The notes below the pieces were generated by a model. It was not told where the DNA came from, did no database searches, and saw nothing but the letters and a program-made list of their open reading frames with translations. Source: Prochlorococcus sp. AG-424-P23 (GTDB lineage Bacteria > Cyanobacteriota > Cyanobacteriia > PCC-6307 > Cyanobiaceae). Taken from it: DNA of 64,000 bases. Both the position numbers and the translations under genes were made by a program. Positions 28,742-37,766 of the stretch are shown here, piece after piece (the first letter of the stretch is position 1; each line of letters begins with the position of its first letter). The stretch is taken from positions 1-64,000 of the forward strand of contig QCNK01000003.1 in assembly GCA_003210135.1 (NCBI GenBank), in the 5' to 3' direction.

Positions 28742-29959
28742 TTAATCACATTTTGGCGCATTTTGTTGAATCCATTGCTTTGCTGTATAAATAGCTTCAT
28801 CAAAATTATTCAATCTTTTGTAAGCCAGCTCAATTGAAAGAAACTTTAAAAGCTTACCTAAGATGGGCCCATCATCTATATTTAGATATTTTTTGATTAA
28901 ATCACCATTAAGTAAATTAGAGGGATGAAATAATTTATCATCCTTGTCACGCCATCTATTTAGCCAAGCGATACGTAAATTCTGAGGTAAATAAAAAATA
29001 AAAGATGGAAGAAACATTTCTAAATCCTGATGTAATTCAAATCTTTCTAATTCATTGAACTCAGCTATATCTTTTTCCTTCAAAAAAAAGTGCCATTTTC
29101 GCATCAACTTAGTTTTAGAAATTTCAGCTTTACTAAATTTAAGTTTTTCTAGAGATACAACATCTAGAATTTGGGAAATAAAAAATAATGGTAAAAATTT
29201 CTCTTTTTCTTCCTGATTAAGTTCTGCAAAATTAATTTTGTTTAAATCCAAAAAAAAAGAATCTTTATATAAATTATCAGTACCAAATATATTTAATTTT
29301 CTTGTCAAAATCACAGCATCAAGAGCGTTTGTGCCATTTACTATTCTCTGTATTTCATAATTAATTCTCTCTTTAGCAACAAGATATAATTTCTCTTTAT
29401 TTTTTTTAATAAAAGAAATTAAATTTGGATCAATTCTAAAATTCAATTCAGAAACAAATCGAAAGCATCTTAATATTCTTAAAGGGTCATTTAGTAAATT
29501 CACTTCTGAATGCGTTTTAAGCAAAGAAATTTGTAGATCTTTTAAGCCATTTAATGGATCAAACAAACACTTTTTATCAAATAAAAAAGCAATTGAATTA
29601 ATTGAAAAGTCTCTAGATCTCAAATCTCCTTTGATCGTTGATGAAACCTGATTAGCAATATCAATACAAATATGGTTAAGGATAATTCTTACAACTTCTC
29701 TTTTTTTATCTAAAATTATCAACTTAGATTCAATATTATCTGAAATCTCTTTACCAATTTCAATTGCATTTACAGGTACTACGATATCAACATCTATTTC
29801 TTTAGTTACTCTTCCCAAAATAGTATCCCTTATGTAACCACCAACCAAATATGAACCTTTAGGTAAAAAAGATAAAATAGAAGTCCAATTATGAATTTTT
29901 ATGCTTCTTTCTATTTCATGAATTATTAGTGTATGATCAGTGAGAATGTTACTTTTCAT
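28742..29959 (-). CDS. cca: CCA tRNA nucleotidyltransferase / poly(A) polymerase family
   Basis: A class II nucleotidyltransferase of 405 residues that adds or repairs the tRNA 3' CCA end; some cyanobacteria split CC- and A-adding roles between two enzymes. The active site is complete: G-G-Y-I-R-D at residues 40-45 and the acidic pair in D-V-D-I-V (Asp56, Asp58), then R-D-F-S-I-N-S-I-A and R-I-L-R-C-F-R-F, the RNA-neck motifs. The tRNA gene in this window lacks an encoded CCA, so such an enzyme is needed. It diverges from ycf34 with only 15 bases between starts. Confidence 0.92.
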   Translation of the reverse strand: MKSNILTDHTLIIHEIERSIKIHNWTSILSFLPKGSYLVGGYIRDTILGRVTKEIDVDIVVPVNAIEIGKEISDNIESKLIILDKKREVVRIILNHICIDIANQVSSTIKGDLRSRDFSINSIAFLFDKKCLFDPLNGLKDLQISLLKTHSEVNLLNDPLRILRCFRFVSELNFRIDPNLISFIKKNKEKLYLVAKERINYEIQRIVNGTNALDAVILTRKLNIFGTDNLYKDSFFLDLNKINFAELNQEEKEKFLPLFFISQILDVVSLEKLKFSKAEISKTKLMRKWHFFLKEKDIAEFNELERFELHQDLEMFLPSFIFYLPQNLRIAWLNRWRDKDDKLFHPSNLLNGDLIKKYLNIDDGPILGKLLKFLSIELAYKRLNNFDEAIYTAKQWIQQNAPKCD

Positions 29960-29974
29960 TTTTATTTTTTAATT

Positions 29975-30226
29975 ATGTGCATATGCATCAACTGTAAATG
30001 GGTTGATAGATGTATCACTTATCATGATGTTGAGAACAATCATGATGTTGATAATATTTGTGATGTACCTGATTTTAAAGCAAAAAACCCATTCATTCAT
30101 GTCAATATCGTTAAAAATAATAATGGTGATTACAAAACTGATTGGGATGTTCAATCTTGTGACAGTTTTACAAACGAATTTGGTAAATGGTCTAAATGTA
30201 ATCCAGGTATGGAATTACCTGTTTAA
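29975..30226 (+). CDS. ycf34: Ycf34, iron-sulfur-binding photosynthesis-related protein
   Basis: From ATG 29975 this gives 83 residues starting M-C-I-C-I-N-C-K-W-V-D-R-C, the hallmark Cys-rich start of Ycf34, with W-D-V-Q-S-C-D-S-F near the end. In Synechocystis Ycf34 binds an Fe-S cluster and affects photosynthetic electron transport; its exact job is not known. The open frame extends 14 codons upstream, but the conserved start decides for 29975. tsaB follows after 9 bases on the same strand; cca diverges 15 bases upstream. Confidence 0.92.
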   Translation: MCICINCKWVDRCITYHDVENNHDVDNICDVPDFKAKNPFIHVNIVKNNNGDYKTDWDVQSCDSFTNEFGKWSKCNPGMELPV

Positions 30227-30235
30227 AGGTAATAG

Positions 30236-30889
30236 ATGAAACCTAATCACGAGCAAAGACAAAATTACAATACATTAGCAATTCACAGCACAGATAATTC
30301 TTTTGGCTTTGGATATCGAAAAAACAATAACCTTGAAGCTGACGAATTTTTTATAAAGAAATTCGATAATGATTTATGCAATAACTTAATTAATGATTTC
30401 AACAAATTTATTTCCAAAGAAAATTTAGAAAAAGTCAATGAAATATCTGTCAGCATAGGGCCAGCAAATTTTAATGCTTCGAGACTTATTGTAGTTTTAG
30501 CAAGAACCATCTCTCAACAAATAAATTGTCCTTTAAACGGTTTTAGTTCATTTGAAATAATGGCAAAAAGAATTGCATCAAAAAATAATATCTTTACAAA
30601 CAAAAATTCATTCTGGATTTACAAAAAATTAAAACGTAAGGGATTCATTGCAGGTAAGTATGAAATTGGTCATAAAGAACCAAAAAGCGCTGATCTAGTT
30701 ATTCGAGAAACCGTTTTACCAAAAGTTATTCAAGATTTTGGGAGAAAAGAACTTTTTTTTGAGGCTAATTATGAAGATAAATTAGATTTAAAAGAACTTT
30801 TAGATTTATCAAATAAAAATTTTTTAAATGCAAATATAAATTCATGGCAAAAAGTTTTACCTCTTTACCCTATTTCTCCAATTAACTAA
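30236..30889 (+). CDS. tsaB: tRNA threonylcarbamoyladenosine synthesis protein TsaB
   Basis: TsaB (YeaZ) is the non-catalytic partner of TsaD in making t6A37 in ANN-decoding tRNAs. The 217-residue protein has the ASKHA-type start L-A-I-H-S-T-D-N-S-F-G, then I-S-V-S-I-G-P-A-N-F-N-A-S-R-L, which matches the family G-P-G-S-F-T-G-L-R segment in changed form. Divergence is high, as is usual in this lineage. It sits 9 bases after ycf34 and ends 4 bases before the convergent plsC stop. Confidence 0.87.
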   Translation: MKPNHEQRQNYNTLAIHSTDNSFGFGYRKNNNLEADEFFIKKFDNDLCNNLINDFNKFISKENLEKVNEISVSIGPANFNASRLIVVLARTISQQINCPLNGFSSFEIMAKRIASKNNIFTNKNSFWIYKKLKRKGFIAGKYEIGHKEPKSADLVIRETVLPKVIQDFGRKELFFEANYEDKLDLKELLDLSNKNFLNANINSWQKVLPLYPISPIN

Positions 30890-30893
30890 ATTT

Positions 30894-31514
30894 TCATCCA
30901 ATCAAATTATTGATGTTTTCTTGAAGTTGCAAAGTTACAGAATTTAGATCATCTCTTGATGAACTTTTAGGTGGTTGAAGAGGCTTACCAACTTTAATAA
31001 CTATTTTTGAAAATAAAGGAATACAGAATTTGAATCTTATAAGTCTGTGTGAATTAACTATTGAAACAGGTAATAACAATTTTTGATTTTTAAAGGCTAA
31101 TAATGCAGCGCCTTGTTTTGGTTTATTAACACGTCCATTTTTTTGACGAGTGCCATCAATAAAAATTCCAATACAATTATCATTTGATAATTTATTACAT
31201 GCTGTTTTAATTGTATTTTTATCAGCAATCCCCCTTTTTACAGGATACGCACCACAAGCTCTGATAATAAAGCCAAGAAAAGGTATTTTAAAAAGCTCTG
31301 CCTTGGCCATAAAAGATATATTACGTCCAAGGGCATGGCCTAACAAAGGAGGATCGAGTAAAGAACCATGGTTAGAAACCATTATAAAAGATTCTTTTTG
31401 CGGAATATTATCTCTACCTATTAAATGACCTTTAAAGACAAATTTATAAATAGGTAAAACAAAAAGTTTGCTAACTAATTCATAGATTAATTTTTGAATA
31501 AAATCGTTTTTCAT
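30894..31514 (-). CDS. plsC: 1-acyl-sn-glycerol-3-phosphate acyltransferase
   Basis: PlsC adds the second acyl chain to lysophosphatidate. The 206-residue protein has the catalytic N-H-G-S-L-L-D (H-x4-D) near residues 49-55, followed by M-A-K-A-E-L-F-K-I-P, and F-I-D-G-T-R-Q, which is the family F-P-E-G-T-R motif with Asp for Glu. It is the last gene of rpaB-plsX-fabH-fabD-plsC on this strand, 5 bases after fabD, placing it with the first steps of fatty acid and phospholipid synthesis. Confidence 0.92.
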   Translation of the reverse strand: MKNDFIQKLIYELVSKLFVLPIYKFVFKGHLIGRDNIPQKESFIMVSNHGSLLDPPLLGHALGRNISFMAKAELFKIPFLGFIIRACGAYPVKRGIADKNTIKTACNKLSNDNCIGIFIDGTRQKNGRVNKPKQGAALLAFKNQKLLLPVSIVNSHRLIRFKFCIPLFSKIVIKVGKPLQPPKSSSRDDLNSVTLQLQENINNLIG

Positions 31515-31519
31515 ACGAA

Positions 31520-32416
31520 TTAATAAGATATTTGATCAGAAGATGAAACTTGAGAAATTTTTACATCTTTCAAATGTCTTTTTCCTAAACCACTTAACAC
31601 ATTTGAGGGACCTATTTCGACAATATGAAGATCGTTATCTTTTGCCATTAAATCCATAGTTTCGCGCCACCTCACCCCATTACACATTTGCTTTTCTAAT
31701 CTAATTTTAAGCTCTTCTGGATCACTACAAAGCGAAGGTTCATAATTACTTATTACTGGGAAAGAAGGATTATTAAATTTAATCCGTTTTAAATACTCAG
31801 AAAATTTTGCAGAAGGTTCGTTCATAAATGGTGAATGAAATGCACCTGAAACATTTAATTTCAGGAATCTTTTACAAGAAATTTCTCGCGATAAATTATC
31901 TAATGCTTCACTAGTTCCCGATAAAACAACTTGGGAAGAACTATTGTCATTGGCAACTACAACATCGTCAATTTTCTGTACTAATAATTCAAGTTGATTT
32001 CTATCAAAACCAATTACAGCTGCCATAGATCCTTGCCCAGCATTGACCATTAACTGAGATCTTTCTTTTATCAGTGATATACAATCTTCGAATGAAAAAA
32101 CATCCGCACAATATAGTGCAGTAATTTCTCCTAAACTATGCCCAGCAACATAAGTCGGTTTAAAACCATTATCCTTAAGGGCATCTAATAAAATCGATTC
32201 AACTAAAAAAAGACAAATTTGAGTATTTCTTGTGTTATTTAAATCACTAAGAGGATTTTTTGGTTCAGCATTCAACTCACAAATTTCAAATAAATTTCTC
32301 TCAAATATCTCAGAAGCATAACGAAACCTCTCCTTTGTGTTTGGCAAATTTTCAATTTGTTTTACCATTCCAAGTTTTTGCGAACCCTGTCCAGGGAATA
32401 CCCATGCAACTGTCAT
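31520..32416 (-). CDS. fabD: Malonyl-CoA:ACP transacylase
   Basis: FabD loads malonyl groups onto acyl carrier protein. The 298-residue protein starts with V-F-P-G-Q-G-S-Q, has the nucleophile Ser94 in G-H-S-L-G-E, the substrate Arg in K-E-R-S-Q-L-M, and the catalytic His in G-A-F-H-S-P-F-M. It lies between fabH (18 bases upstream) and plsC (5 bases downstream) in the lipid-initiation run. Confidence 0.96.
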   Translation of the reverse strand: MTVAWVFPGQGSQKLGMVKQIENLPNTKERFRYASEIFERNLFEICELNAEPKNPLSDLNNTRNTQICLFLVESILLDALKDNGFKPTYVAGHSLGEITALYCADVFSFEDCISLIKERSQLMVNAGQGSMAAVIGFDRNQLELLVQKIDDVVVANDNSSSQVVLSGTSEALDNLSREISCKRFLKLNVSGAFHSPFMNEPSAKFSEYLKRIKFNNPSFPVISNYEPSLCSDPEELKIRLEKQMCNGVRWRETMDLMAKDNDLHIVEIGPSNVLSGLGKRHLKDVKISQVSSSDQISY

Positions 32417-32434
32417 AACTTTCCTTTTTTGTTT

Positions 32435-33442
32435 TTAACCCCATTTAATAAGGGCTGCACCCCAACTTAGCCCAGCACCAAAACCACTTGTGGCAATAAT
32501 ATCATTTTGTTTAATTCTATTATTTTTAATTGCCTCATCCATCATTAGTGGAATTGTTGCTGCTGAAGTATTACCATATTTTTCTAAATTACTGAGTATT
32601 TTTTCTCTAGGAATTTTTAACCTATCTCCTACAGAATCTAATATTCTTTGATTAGCTTGGTGCAATACAAGCCAATCAACTTTATCAGAACTATAGTTAG
32701 TTTCCTTAAACAACTTTTCAAGAATTATTGGAACTTCTCTAACGGCAAATTTATAAACTTCCTGACCATTCATTTGAATTGAAGAAAAGCCTCCCATTAA
32801 AAAATCAATATTATCAATTATTGAGTTCTGATCATTTTTTGATGGAAGGTTCAGAAAAGAACCCCTTCCTCCATCCGTTCTCATATTAAATCCTATTAAA
32901 TTATCATATTCACTTGTGGCTTCAATTGCTAATGCACCAGCACCATCTCCAAAGAGAATGCAACTTCTCCTATCATTCCAATCAACAAAGCTCGATAATT
33001 GATCTGCTCCTATAACGATAGCCCTTTTATAACTGCCTCCTCTTAAAAATTGTGAGGCTGTAATCAAGGCGAATAAAAAACCACTACATGCCGCAGTTAA
33101 ATCAAAAGCAACAGCATTATTAGCCCCCAATTTAGATTGAATAGATGGCGCTGAACCAAATAAATCATGCGGTGTAGAAGTAGCTAAGACAATCAAATCA
33201 ATCGTTTTAAGATCCCAATTAGCCATTTCAATCGCAGTTTTTGCTGCTTTATATCCCATCTCAGTGACATTATCTTCTGAGCTAGAAATTCTTCTCTCAG
33301 AAATGCCAGTTCTAGATTTTATCCATTCATCACTTGTATCTACCTTTTGACTAATTTTTTGATTGGTTAGTATTTGTTCAGGCACACAGCTTCCACTTCC
33401 TTTAAAAGAGACTCCAATCTGATTAAACTTTATTCCTTCCAA
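32435..33442 (-). CDS. fabH: 3-oxoacyl-ACP synthase III
   Basis: FabH starts fatty acid synthesis by condensing acetyl-CoA with malonyl-ACP. The 335-residue protein has all three catalytic residues in context: Cys119 in D-L-T-A-A-C-S-G-F, His in W-L-V-L-H-Q-A-N, and Asn in Y-G-N-T-S-A-A-T. The C-terminal G-F-G-A-G-L-S-W-G is typical. It lies 53 bases after plsX and 18 bases before fabD on the same strand. Confidence 0.97.
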   Translation of the reverse strand: MEGIKFNQIGVSFKGSGSCVPEQILTNQKISQKVDTSDEWIKSRTGISERRISSSEDNVTEMGYKAAKTAIEMANWDLKTIDLIVLATSTPHDLFGSAPSIQSKLGANNAVAFDLTAACSGFLFALITASQFLRGGSYKRAIVIGADQLSSFVDWNDRRSCILFGDGAGALAIEATSEYDNLIGFNMRTDGGRGSFLNLPSKNDQNSIIDNIDFLMGGFSSIQMNGQEVYKFAVREVPIILEKLFKETNYSSDKVDWLVLHQANQRILDSVGDRLKIPREKILSNLEKYGNTSAATIPLMMDEAIKNNRIKQNDIIATSGFGAGLSWGAALIKWG

Positions 33443-33495
33443 AAGAGTTTTTTAATTACTTATATAAGTCAAACATAAATTCGTCGAAATATGTT

Positions 33496-34902
33496 TTATG
33501 AATTTAAAACTTGAAGCTTTTGAAGTTGATTTAAATTTTCCATCACGTTATGATTTACTGCTGAGTGAGCCAAGCGAAGGGCGCTAACAACTGATAAAGA
33601 CTTACTGCTCCCATGGCCGATCACACAAATACCGTTTACACCAAGTAATAAGGCACCACCATGTTCAGCATGATCTAACCTTTTCTTTATTCTAATTAGA
33701 TTACTTTTTAAAAAAGCTGAGCCAACTTTCCCCCGCCTCCCTCTTGGTAGCTCAGATCTCAAAATATCTAATAAAACACCTCCCACAGACTCAAGAAATT
33801 TTAATAATATATTTCCTGTAAACCCGTCACAGACGACTACATCGAAACCACCAGAGAGTACATCTCTCCCTTCACAATTTCCTCCAAAATCAAAATTTTT
33901 TTCATTAGATAGTAGTTCAAATGTTTTAAGAGATAAATCATTCCCTTTACATTCTTCTTCTCCGATATTTAAAAGGCCAATTCTTGGTTTTTTTACTTGT
34001 AAAACATCTTTTGCATAAATATTACCTAGAAGTGCAAACTGATGAAGATAAGAAGGTTTACAATCTGTATTTGCTCCAACATCTAAAACTAATACAGGAC
34101 GAGTTTGATCCCTCGTCGGAAATAATGCACCGATAGCTGGTCTATCAATTCCTTTCAATCTACCAATTCTAAATATTGCAGAAGCCATCATTGCGCCCGA
34201 ATTACCAGCTGAATAAACCGCTTGCGCTTTATTATTTCTTACTAAATCCATTGCAACATTAATACTTGCTTTTTTCTTTTTTCTTACTGCTGTAGCTTCT
34301 TCATTCATTTCTATAGGATCTCCACTATCAACTAATTCAAGACGATTATTTTCTATTTCTTTTTCAAGTAATTCTACTAAACCAATTTTTTCTGCAGCAT
34401 TTTTAACCTTTTCAATTTTACCAACAAACTTTATGTTTATCGGAAATCTGCTTATCGCTTCAAGACAACCTTCAAGTATTGGCCCAGGAGCATAATCCCC
34501 ACCCATACCATCGACTGCAATCCAGATTCTATTAGTTTGAGAATCTTCTGCCTTATCTAAAATATTATCGTTGTTTTGTAATCTTTTTAATGGGTCAAAA
34601 ACTAAAGGCTGTAATGTATTTTTAGCTATTGAACTCGCATTTGAAACTACACTGCTAGCAGTGTTCACAACAGATTCAGCGCTTGAAACTACATTACCCG
34701 CTACATTACCCGCTACATTACTAGCTGTGCTCACAACAGACCCAGCACCAGAAACCACATTACCTGCTACATTACTAGCAGTCACTGCAGAACTAGCAGC
34801 AGTATCCACAATTGAAGTAACAGCTGAGTTTCTTTTATACCAAATAACTAATCTTCTGATAGCTCTAGGCTTATTAATTTTATTTATAATATCTCTCCCC
34901 AT
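33496..34902 (-). CDS. plsX: Phosphate acyltransferase PlsX with a repetitive N-terminal extension
   Basis: PlsX makes acyl-phosphate from acyl-ACP, supplying PlsY. The enzyme proper starts near residue 125 (R-I-W-I-A-V-D-G-M-G-G-D-Y-A-P) and is complete through G-H-G-S-S-K-S near the end. Before it stand about 124 extra residues: a basic start (K-P-R-A-I-R-R) and, at 26-95, a run of Ala, Val, Ser, Asn, Thr and Gly with near repeats such as S-N-V-A-G-N. Usual PlsX is about 330-350 residues, against 468 here. The ATG directly follows the rpaB TAA. The extension may be an amphipathic membrane-binding helix, which is only an inference. Confidence 0.93.
   Translation of the reverse strand: MGRDIINKINKPRAIRRLVIWYKRNSAVTSIVDTAASSAVTASNVAGNVVSGAGSVVSTASNVAGNVAGNVVSSAESVVNTASSVVSNASSIAKNTLQPLVFDPLKRLQNNDNILDKAEDSQTNRIWIAVDGMGGDYAPGPILEGCLEAISRFPINIKFVGKIEKVKNAAEKIGLVELLEKEIENNRLELVDSGDPIEMNEEATAVRKKKKASINVAMDLVRNNKAQAVYSAGNSGAMMASAIFRIGRLKGIDRPAIGALFPTRDQTRPVLVLDVGANTDCKPSYLHQFALLGNIYAKDVLQVKKPRIGLLNIGEEECKGNDLSLKTFELLSNEKNFDFGGNCEGRDVLSGGFDVVVCDGFTGNILLKFLESVGGVLLDILRSELPRGRRGKVGSAFLKSNLIRIKKRLDHAEHGGALLLGVNGICVIGHGSSKSLSVVSALRLAHSAVNHNVMENLNQLQKLQVLNS
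34618..34827 (-). repeat. Degenerate in-frame repeats coding the PlsX extension
   Basis: About 210 bases of imperfect tandem repetition within plsX. Units such as the one for N-V-A-G-N recur three times at the DNA level (ATTACCCGCTAC-like on the plus strand) and the larger block coding V-V-S-x-A-x-S-V-V-x-T-A-S recurs at least twice. The repeats are short, in frame and gene-internal, so they look like slippage-driven growth of a low-complexity protein segment and not a mobile element. Confidence 0.8.
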
Positions 34903-35649
34903 TTATTTACCGTCAAAAGGAGCAATATCAACAATCCTTTGAAAAAGATATCCTGTACCCCTTGCTGTCAAAATCAATTCAGGATTTGCTGGGTCAGCCT
35001 CCAGTTTTGATCTTAATCTTGATATGTGAACATCCACTACTCTTGTATCAACATGTCTCTCGGGTGTATATCCCCAAACCTCTTTTAAAATCTCTCCTCT
35101 ACTAAATGGCTCACCTGACCTACTTACTAAAAGCTCTAACAGACTAAATTCCATTCCAGTTAATCTAATTCTCTCATCACTTTTAAAAACTTGCCTTCGA
35201 TTTGTATCAATTTTTATATCAGTAACCAAAATTAATCCTGAATTAGGCATTCCAGGAATTTGTTCTTTATCAATTCTTCTTAGAACACACCTTATTCTAG
35301 CCTCTAATTCTTTGGGACTAAATGGTTTAACAACATAATCATCGGCCCCTAATTCTAAACCTGTTATCCTGTCTGCAACATCTCCTAATGCCGTTAACAT
35401 AACAATTGGAACATCAGAATCTTTCCTCAATTCTTGACAAACTCCATAACCATCTAGCTTTGGCATCATGACGTCAAGCACAACTAAATCAGGATCGTAA
35501 TCTTTAAATAACTTTAGTGCTTCTTTACCATCACTTGCAGTTACAACTTTGTAGCCAATCATGGAGAGACGCGTCTCCAGAATTCTTCTAATACTTGCCT
35601 CATCATCTGCGACAAGTATAGTTTCTTTAGTTTGACTAGATAGAGCCAT
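34903..35649 (-). CDS. rpaB: OmpR-type response regulator RpaB
   Basis: RpaB (Ycf27) is the essential light- and redox-stress regulator of cyanobacteria that binds HLR1 sites. The 248-residue protein has a receiver with D-D-E-A-S-I-R-R-I-L-E-T-R-L-S-M at 15-30, phospho-acceptor Asp59 in V-V-L-D-V-M-M-P-K-L-D-G-Y, K in Y-V-V-K-P-F-S-P-K-E-L, and an OmpR winged helix (L-T-G-M-E-F-S-L-L-E-L-L, then D-T-R-V-V-D-V-H-I-S-R-L-R). The near-invariant G-D-V-A-D-R-I-T-G-L-E-L supports RpaB over RpaA. The plsX ATG follows its stop without a gap. radA diverges across 107 bases. Confidence 0.94.
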   Translation of the reverse strand: MALSSQTKETILVADDEASIRRILETRLSMIGYKVVTASDGKEALKLFKDYDPDLVVLDVMMPKLDGYGVCQELRKDSDVPIVMLTALGDVADRITGLELGADDYVVKPFSPKELEARIRCVLRRIDKEQIPGMPNSGLILVTDIKIDTNRRQVFKSDERIRLTGMEFSLLELLVSRSGEPFSRGEILKEVWGYTPERHVDTRVVDVHISRLRSKLEADPANPELILTARGTGYLFQRIVDIAPFDGK

Positions 35650-35756
35650 TTGTTTCTATTAGCTAATCAGTAAGAGAATTTATTATTAACCTAATCTAAC
35701 TTGTAGAGGGGCAATATCCCAAACATTTTACCTCCATTACATCATTAAGAAACTTA

Positions 35757-37118
35757 ATGTCTAGCAAATTATCGACTTTTATTTGTCAGAATTGCGGATC
35801 TGAAACTTCTCAATACTTTGGTAGATGCCTTAATTGCAACTCATGGAATTCGATTGTTGAAGAAATAAAAAGTAAGAGATCTAAATATCAAGAAATGAAA
35901 GATATAAAAAAAAGTAAAAAATCTATATCATTTAATGAGATTTCATCAAAAAAAATATCAAGATTTACAAGTGGGTTTGGGGAATTTGATCGAGTTCTTG
36001 GAGGTGGAATAGTACCTGGATCTATTATTTTACTTGGAGGAGAACCAGGTATAGGTAAAAGCACAATTATTCTTCAAGCAGCAGGAAAAATATCTCTCAA
36101 TGAAAAAGTTTTATACATAACCGCAGAAGAGTCCTTAGAACAAGTAAAAATTAGATGGGAAAGATTAAATCAAAACAGTATTGATTTAAAAATTTTTGCA
36201 GAAACCAATTTATCCTTGATTATTGAAGAGATTAAAAATGTAAATCCAAGTTTTGCAATTATTGATAGTATTCAAGCTATCCATAATCATGAGATGGAAA
36301 GTTCGCCAGGATCGGTTTCTCAAGTAAGAGCATGTTCTTCTGAATTGCAAAATCTAGCCAAAGATAACAATATTGCGCTTCTAATAATTGGTCATGTAAC
36401 CAAAGATGGTGCTTTAGCTGGTCCTAAAACTTTAGAGCATTTAGTTGATACAGTAATAAACTTTGAGGGAGATAATATTTCTTCGCATAGATTACTAAGA
36501 AGTATAAAAAATCGGTTTGGATCGACCTTTGAAATTGGAATTTTTGAAATGCTTGAAGAGGGATTAAGAGAGATAAAAAACCCAAGTTCAATTTTTACAA
36601 ATAAAGAAAATATTTCAGGTGTAACAACTACGATTACGAATGAAGGCACTCGACCATTAGCAGTTGATATACAAGCACTTGTAAATAAAACTTTCTACAG
36701 CAACCCAAGACGAACCACAACTGGGATTAGCATTAATAGATTACATCAGATTTTAGCTGTTATTGAAAAACACGTAGGTATAAAATTATCGGAATTTGAT
36801 TGTTATATAGCTACTGGTGGCGGTTTTGAGATTAATGATCCGTCTTCTGACTTGGGTGTAGCAATATCAATTTTATCAAGTTTGAAAAATATTCCTCCTA
36901 TGGAAAGTAGCTCATTTATTGGAGAATTGGGTTTGAGTGGTCAAGTTAGAAAATCGAATAACCTTAGAACAAAGATAGAAGAAGCTATAAGACTAGGAAT
37001 CAAAAATATCGTAGTGCCAAAATTAGAGGAAGAACTAAATAATAATTTTCAAAATTTAATAAATATTAAAGAGATTTCCAATATCAAAGAAGCAGTAGAC
37101 TATTCTTTATCAGAGTAA
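35757..37118 (+). CDS. radA: DNA repair protein RadA (Sms)
   Basis: RadA helps branch migration in recombination repair. The 453-residue protein has the N-terminal zinc site C-Q-N-C-G-S...C-L-N-C-N-S-W (residues 10-29), the RecA-like Walker A G-G-E-P-G-I-G-K-S-T, the RadA-specific K-N-R-F-G-S-T near the middle and a Lon-like C-terminal domain with G-G-G-F-E-I-N-D-P-S-S-D-L and G-E-L-G-L-S-G. It diverges from rpaB and ends 6 bases before the ycf3 stop. Confidence 0.96.
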   Translation: MSSKLSTFICQNCGSETSQYFGRCLNCNSWNSIVEEIKSKRSKYQEMKDIKKSKKSISFNEISSKKISRFTSGFGEFDRVLGGGIVPGSIILLGGEPGIGKSTIILQAAGKISLNEKVLYITAEESLEQVKIRWERLNQNSIDLKIFAETNLSLIIEEIKNVNPSFAIIDSIQAIHNHEMESSPGSVSQVRACSSELQNLAKDNNIALLIIGHVTKDGALAGPKTLEHLVDTVINFEGDNISSHRLLRSIKNRFGSTFEIGIFEMLEEGLREIKNPSSIFTNKENISGVTTTITNEGTRPLAVDIQALVNKTFYSNPRRTTTGISINRLHQILAVIEKHVGIKLSEFDCYIATGGGFEINDPSSDLGVAISILSSLKNIPPMESSSFIGELGLSGQVRKSNNLRTKIEEAIRLGIKNIVVPKLEEELNNNFQNLINIKEISNIKEAVDYSLSE

Positions 37119-37124
37119 AAAATA

Positions 37125-37646
37125 TTAGAGGTACATATCTATTGAACTTCTTCCTGAATTCTTCAACCAATTCTCAATATCTAGATACCCACCTGGATAT
37201 AATCTCACTGCTTTAGACCAAACTTCAGCAGCTTTATCAAACCAAATATCTCTCTGATCTAAATCACCATTTTGCTCAGCGTATCTTCCCCTTTTTTCAT
37301 AAATTAAACCTATATTTTTAAGGCATGAAGGCTGTTTAGGATTTTCAACTAATGCTTTTTCATAAGTTTCAATAGACAGATCCTCTTCACCATTACTCAT
37401 ATATATTATTGCCATATTTTTTAAAGTTTCCCCCCTATCAATTTTATTTTCTTCAAGCAGTAAACTCTCTTTGTAATACTCTAATGCTTCAGAATAATCC
37501 CCATTATTTTGTGCAGCCAAGCCATCTCTATAATAGATATATGCCTTTTTTTCTTTCTCTGCAATAGGCATAATTTTTACTATGGATTCAGCAATTACAG
37601 TAAAGGCTTTATCAATAAAATTGTCTCTGTTTTGATTACTAGGCAC
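37125..37646 (-). CDS. ycf3: Photosystem I assembly protein Ycf3
   Basis: Ycf3 is a thylakoid-associated TPR protein needed to assemble PsaA/PsaB. The 173-residue length and the start [20 protein letters not shown] match the family. Three TPR units are visible at about 37-68 ([17 protein letters not shown]), 74-105 and 112-155 ([13 protein letters not shown]), ending in G-G-Y-x-D-x-x-N-W-L-K. It is convergent with radA and divergent from the copper ATPase over about 120 bases. Confidence 0.95.
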   Translation of the reverse strand: MPSNQNRDNFIDKAFTVIAESIVKIMPIAEKEKKAYIYYRDGLAAQNNGDYSEALEYYKESLLLEENKIDRGETLKNMAIIYMSNGEEDLSIETYEKALVENPKQPSCLKNIGLIYEKRGRYAEQNGDLDQRDIWFDKAAEVWSKAVRLYPGGYLDIENWLKNSGRSSIDMYL

Positions 37647-37766
37647 TGCTCTAAATCTAATGAATTAATATAGTAATTTAAAAAATAACTATTTAAAAAG
37701 TCTATAACATTTATTATTATAGTTAAAAATAAGTTCAAGCATTAATTTGCTTCTATAACTGAAAAT

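Noticed and set aside
30003..30239. Overlapping plus-strand frame in ycf34
   Set aside because: The ycf34 frame has the diagnostic Cys-rich start; the other frame is low-complexity Ile/Met/Leu sequence.
34618..34827. Repeated units that might look like a CRISPR array
   Set aside because: Repeats are degenerate, in frame, lack unique spacers of even length, and lie inside plsX; no cas gene is present.
34571..34942. A Thr/Ala/Leu-rich open frame of 123 codons on the plus strand
   Set aside because: It is the mirror of the repetitive plsX extension; plsX continues into a clear enzyme domain, while this frame has no homology and runs into rpaB.
35726..35743. HLR1-like sequence upstream of rpaB/radA (TTTTAC...ATTACAT)
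   Set aside because: The two half-sites are spaced by nine rather than ten bases and the first lacks the final A, so it does not meet the RpaB consensus.
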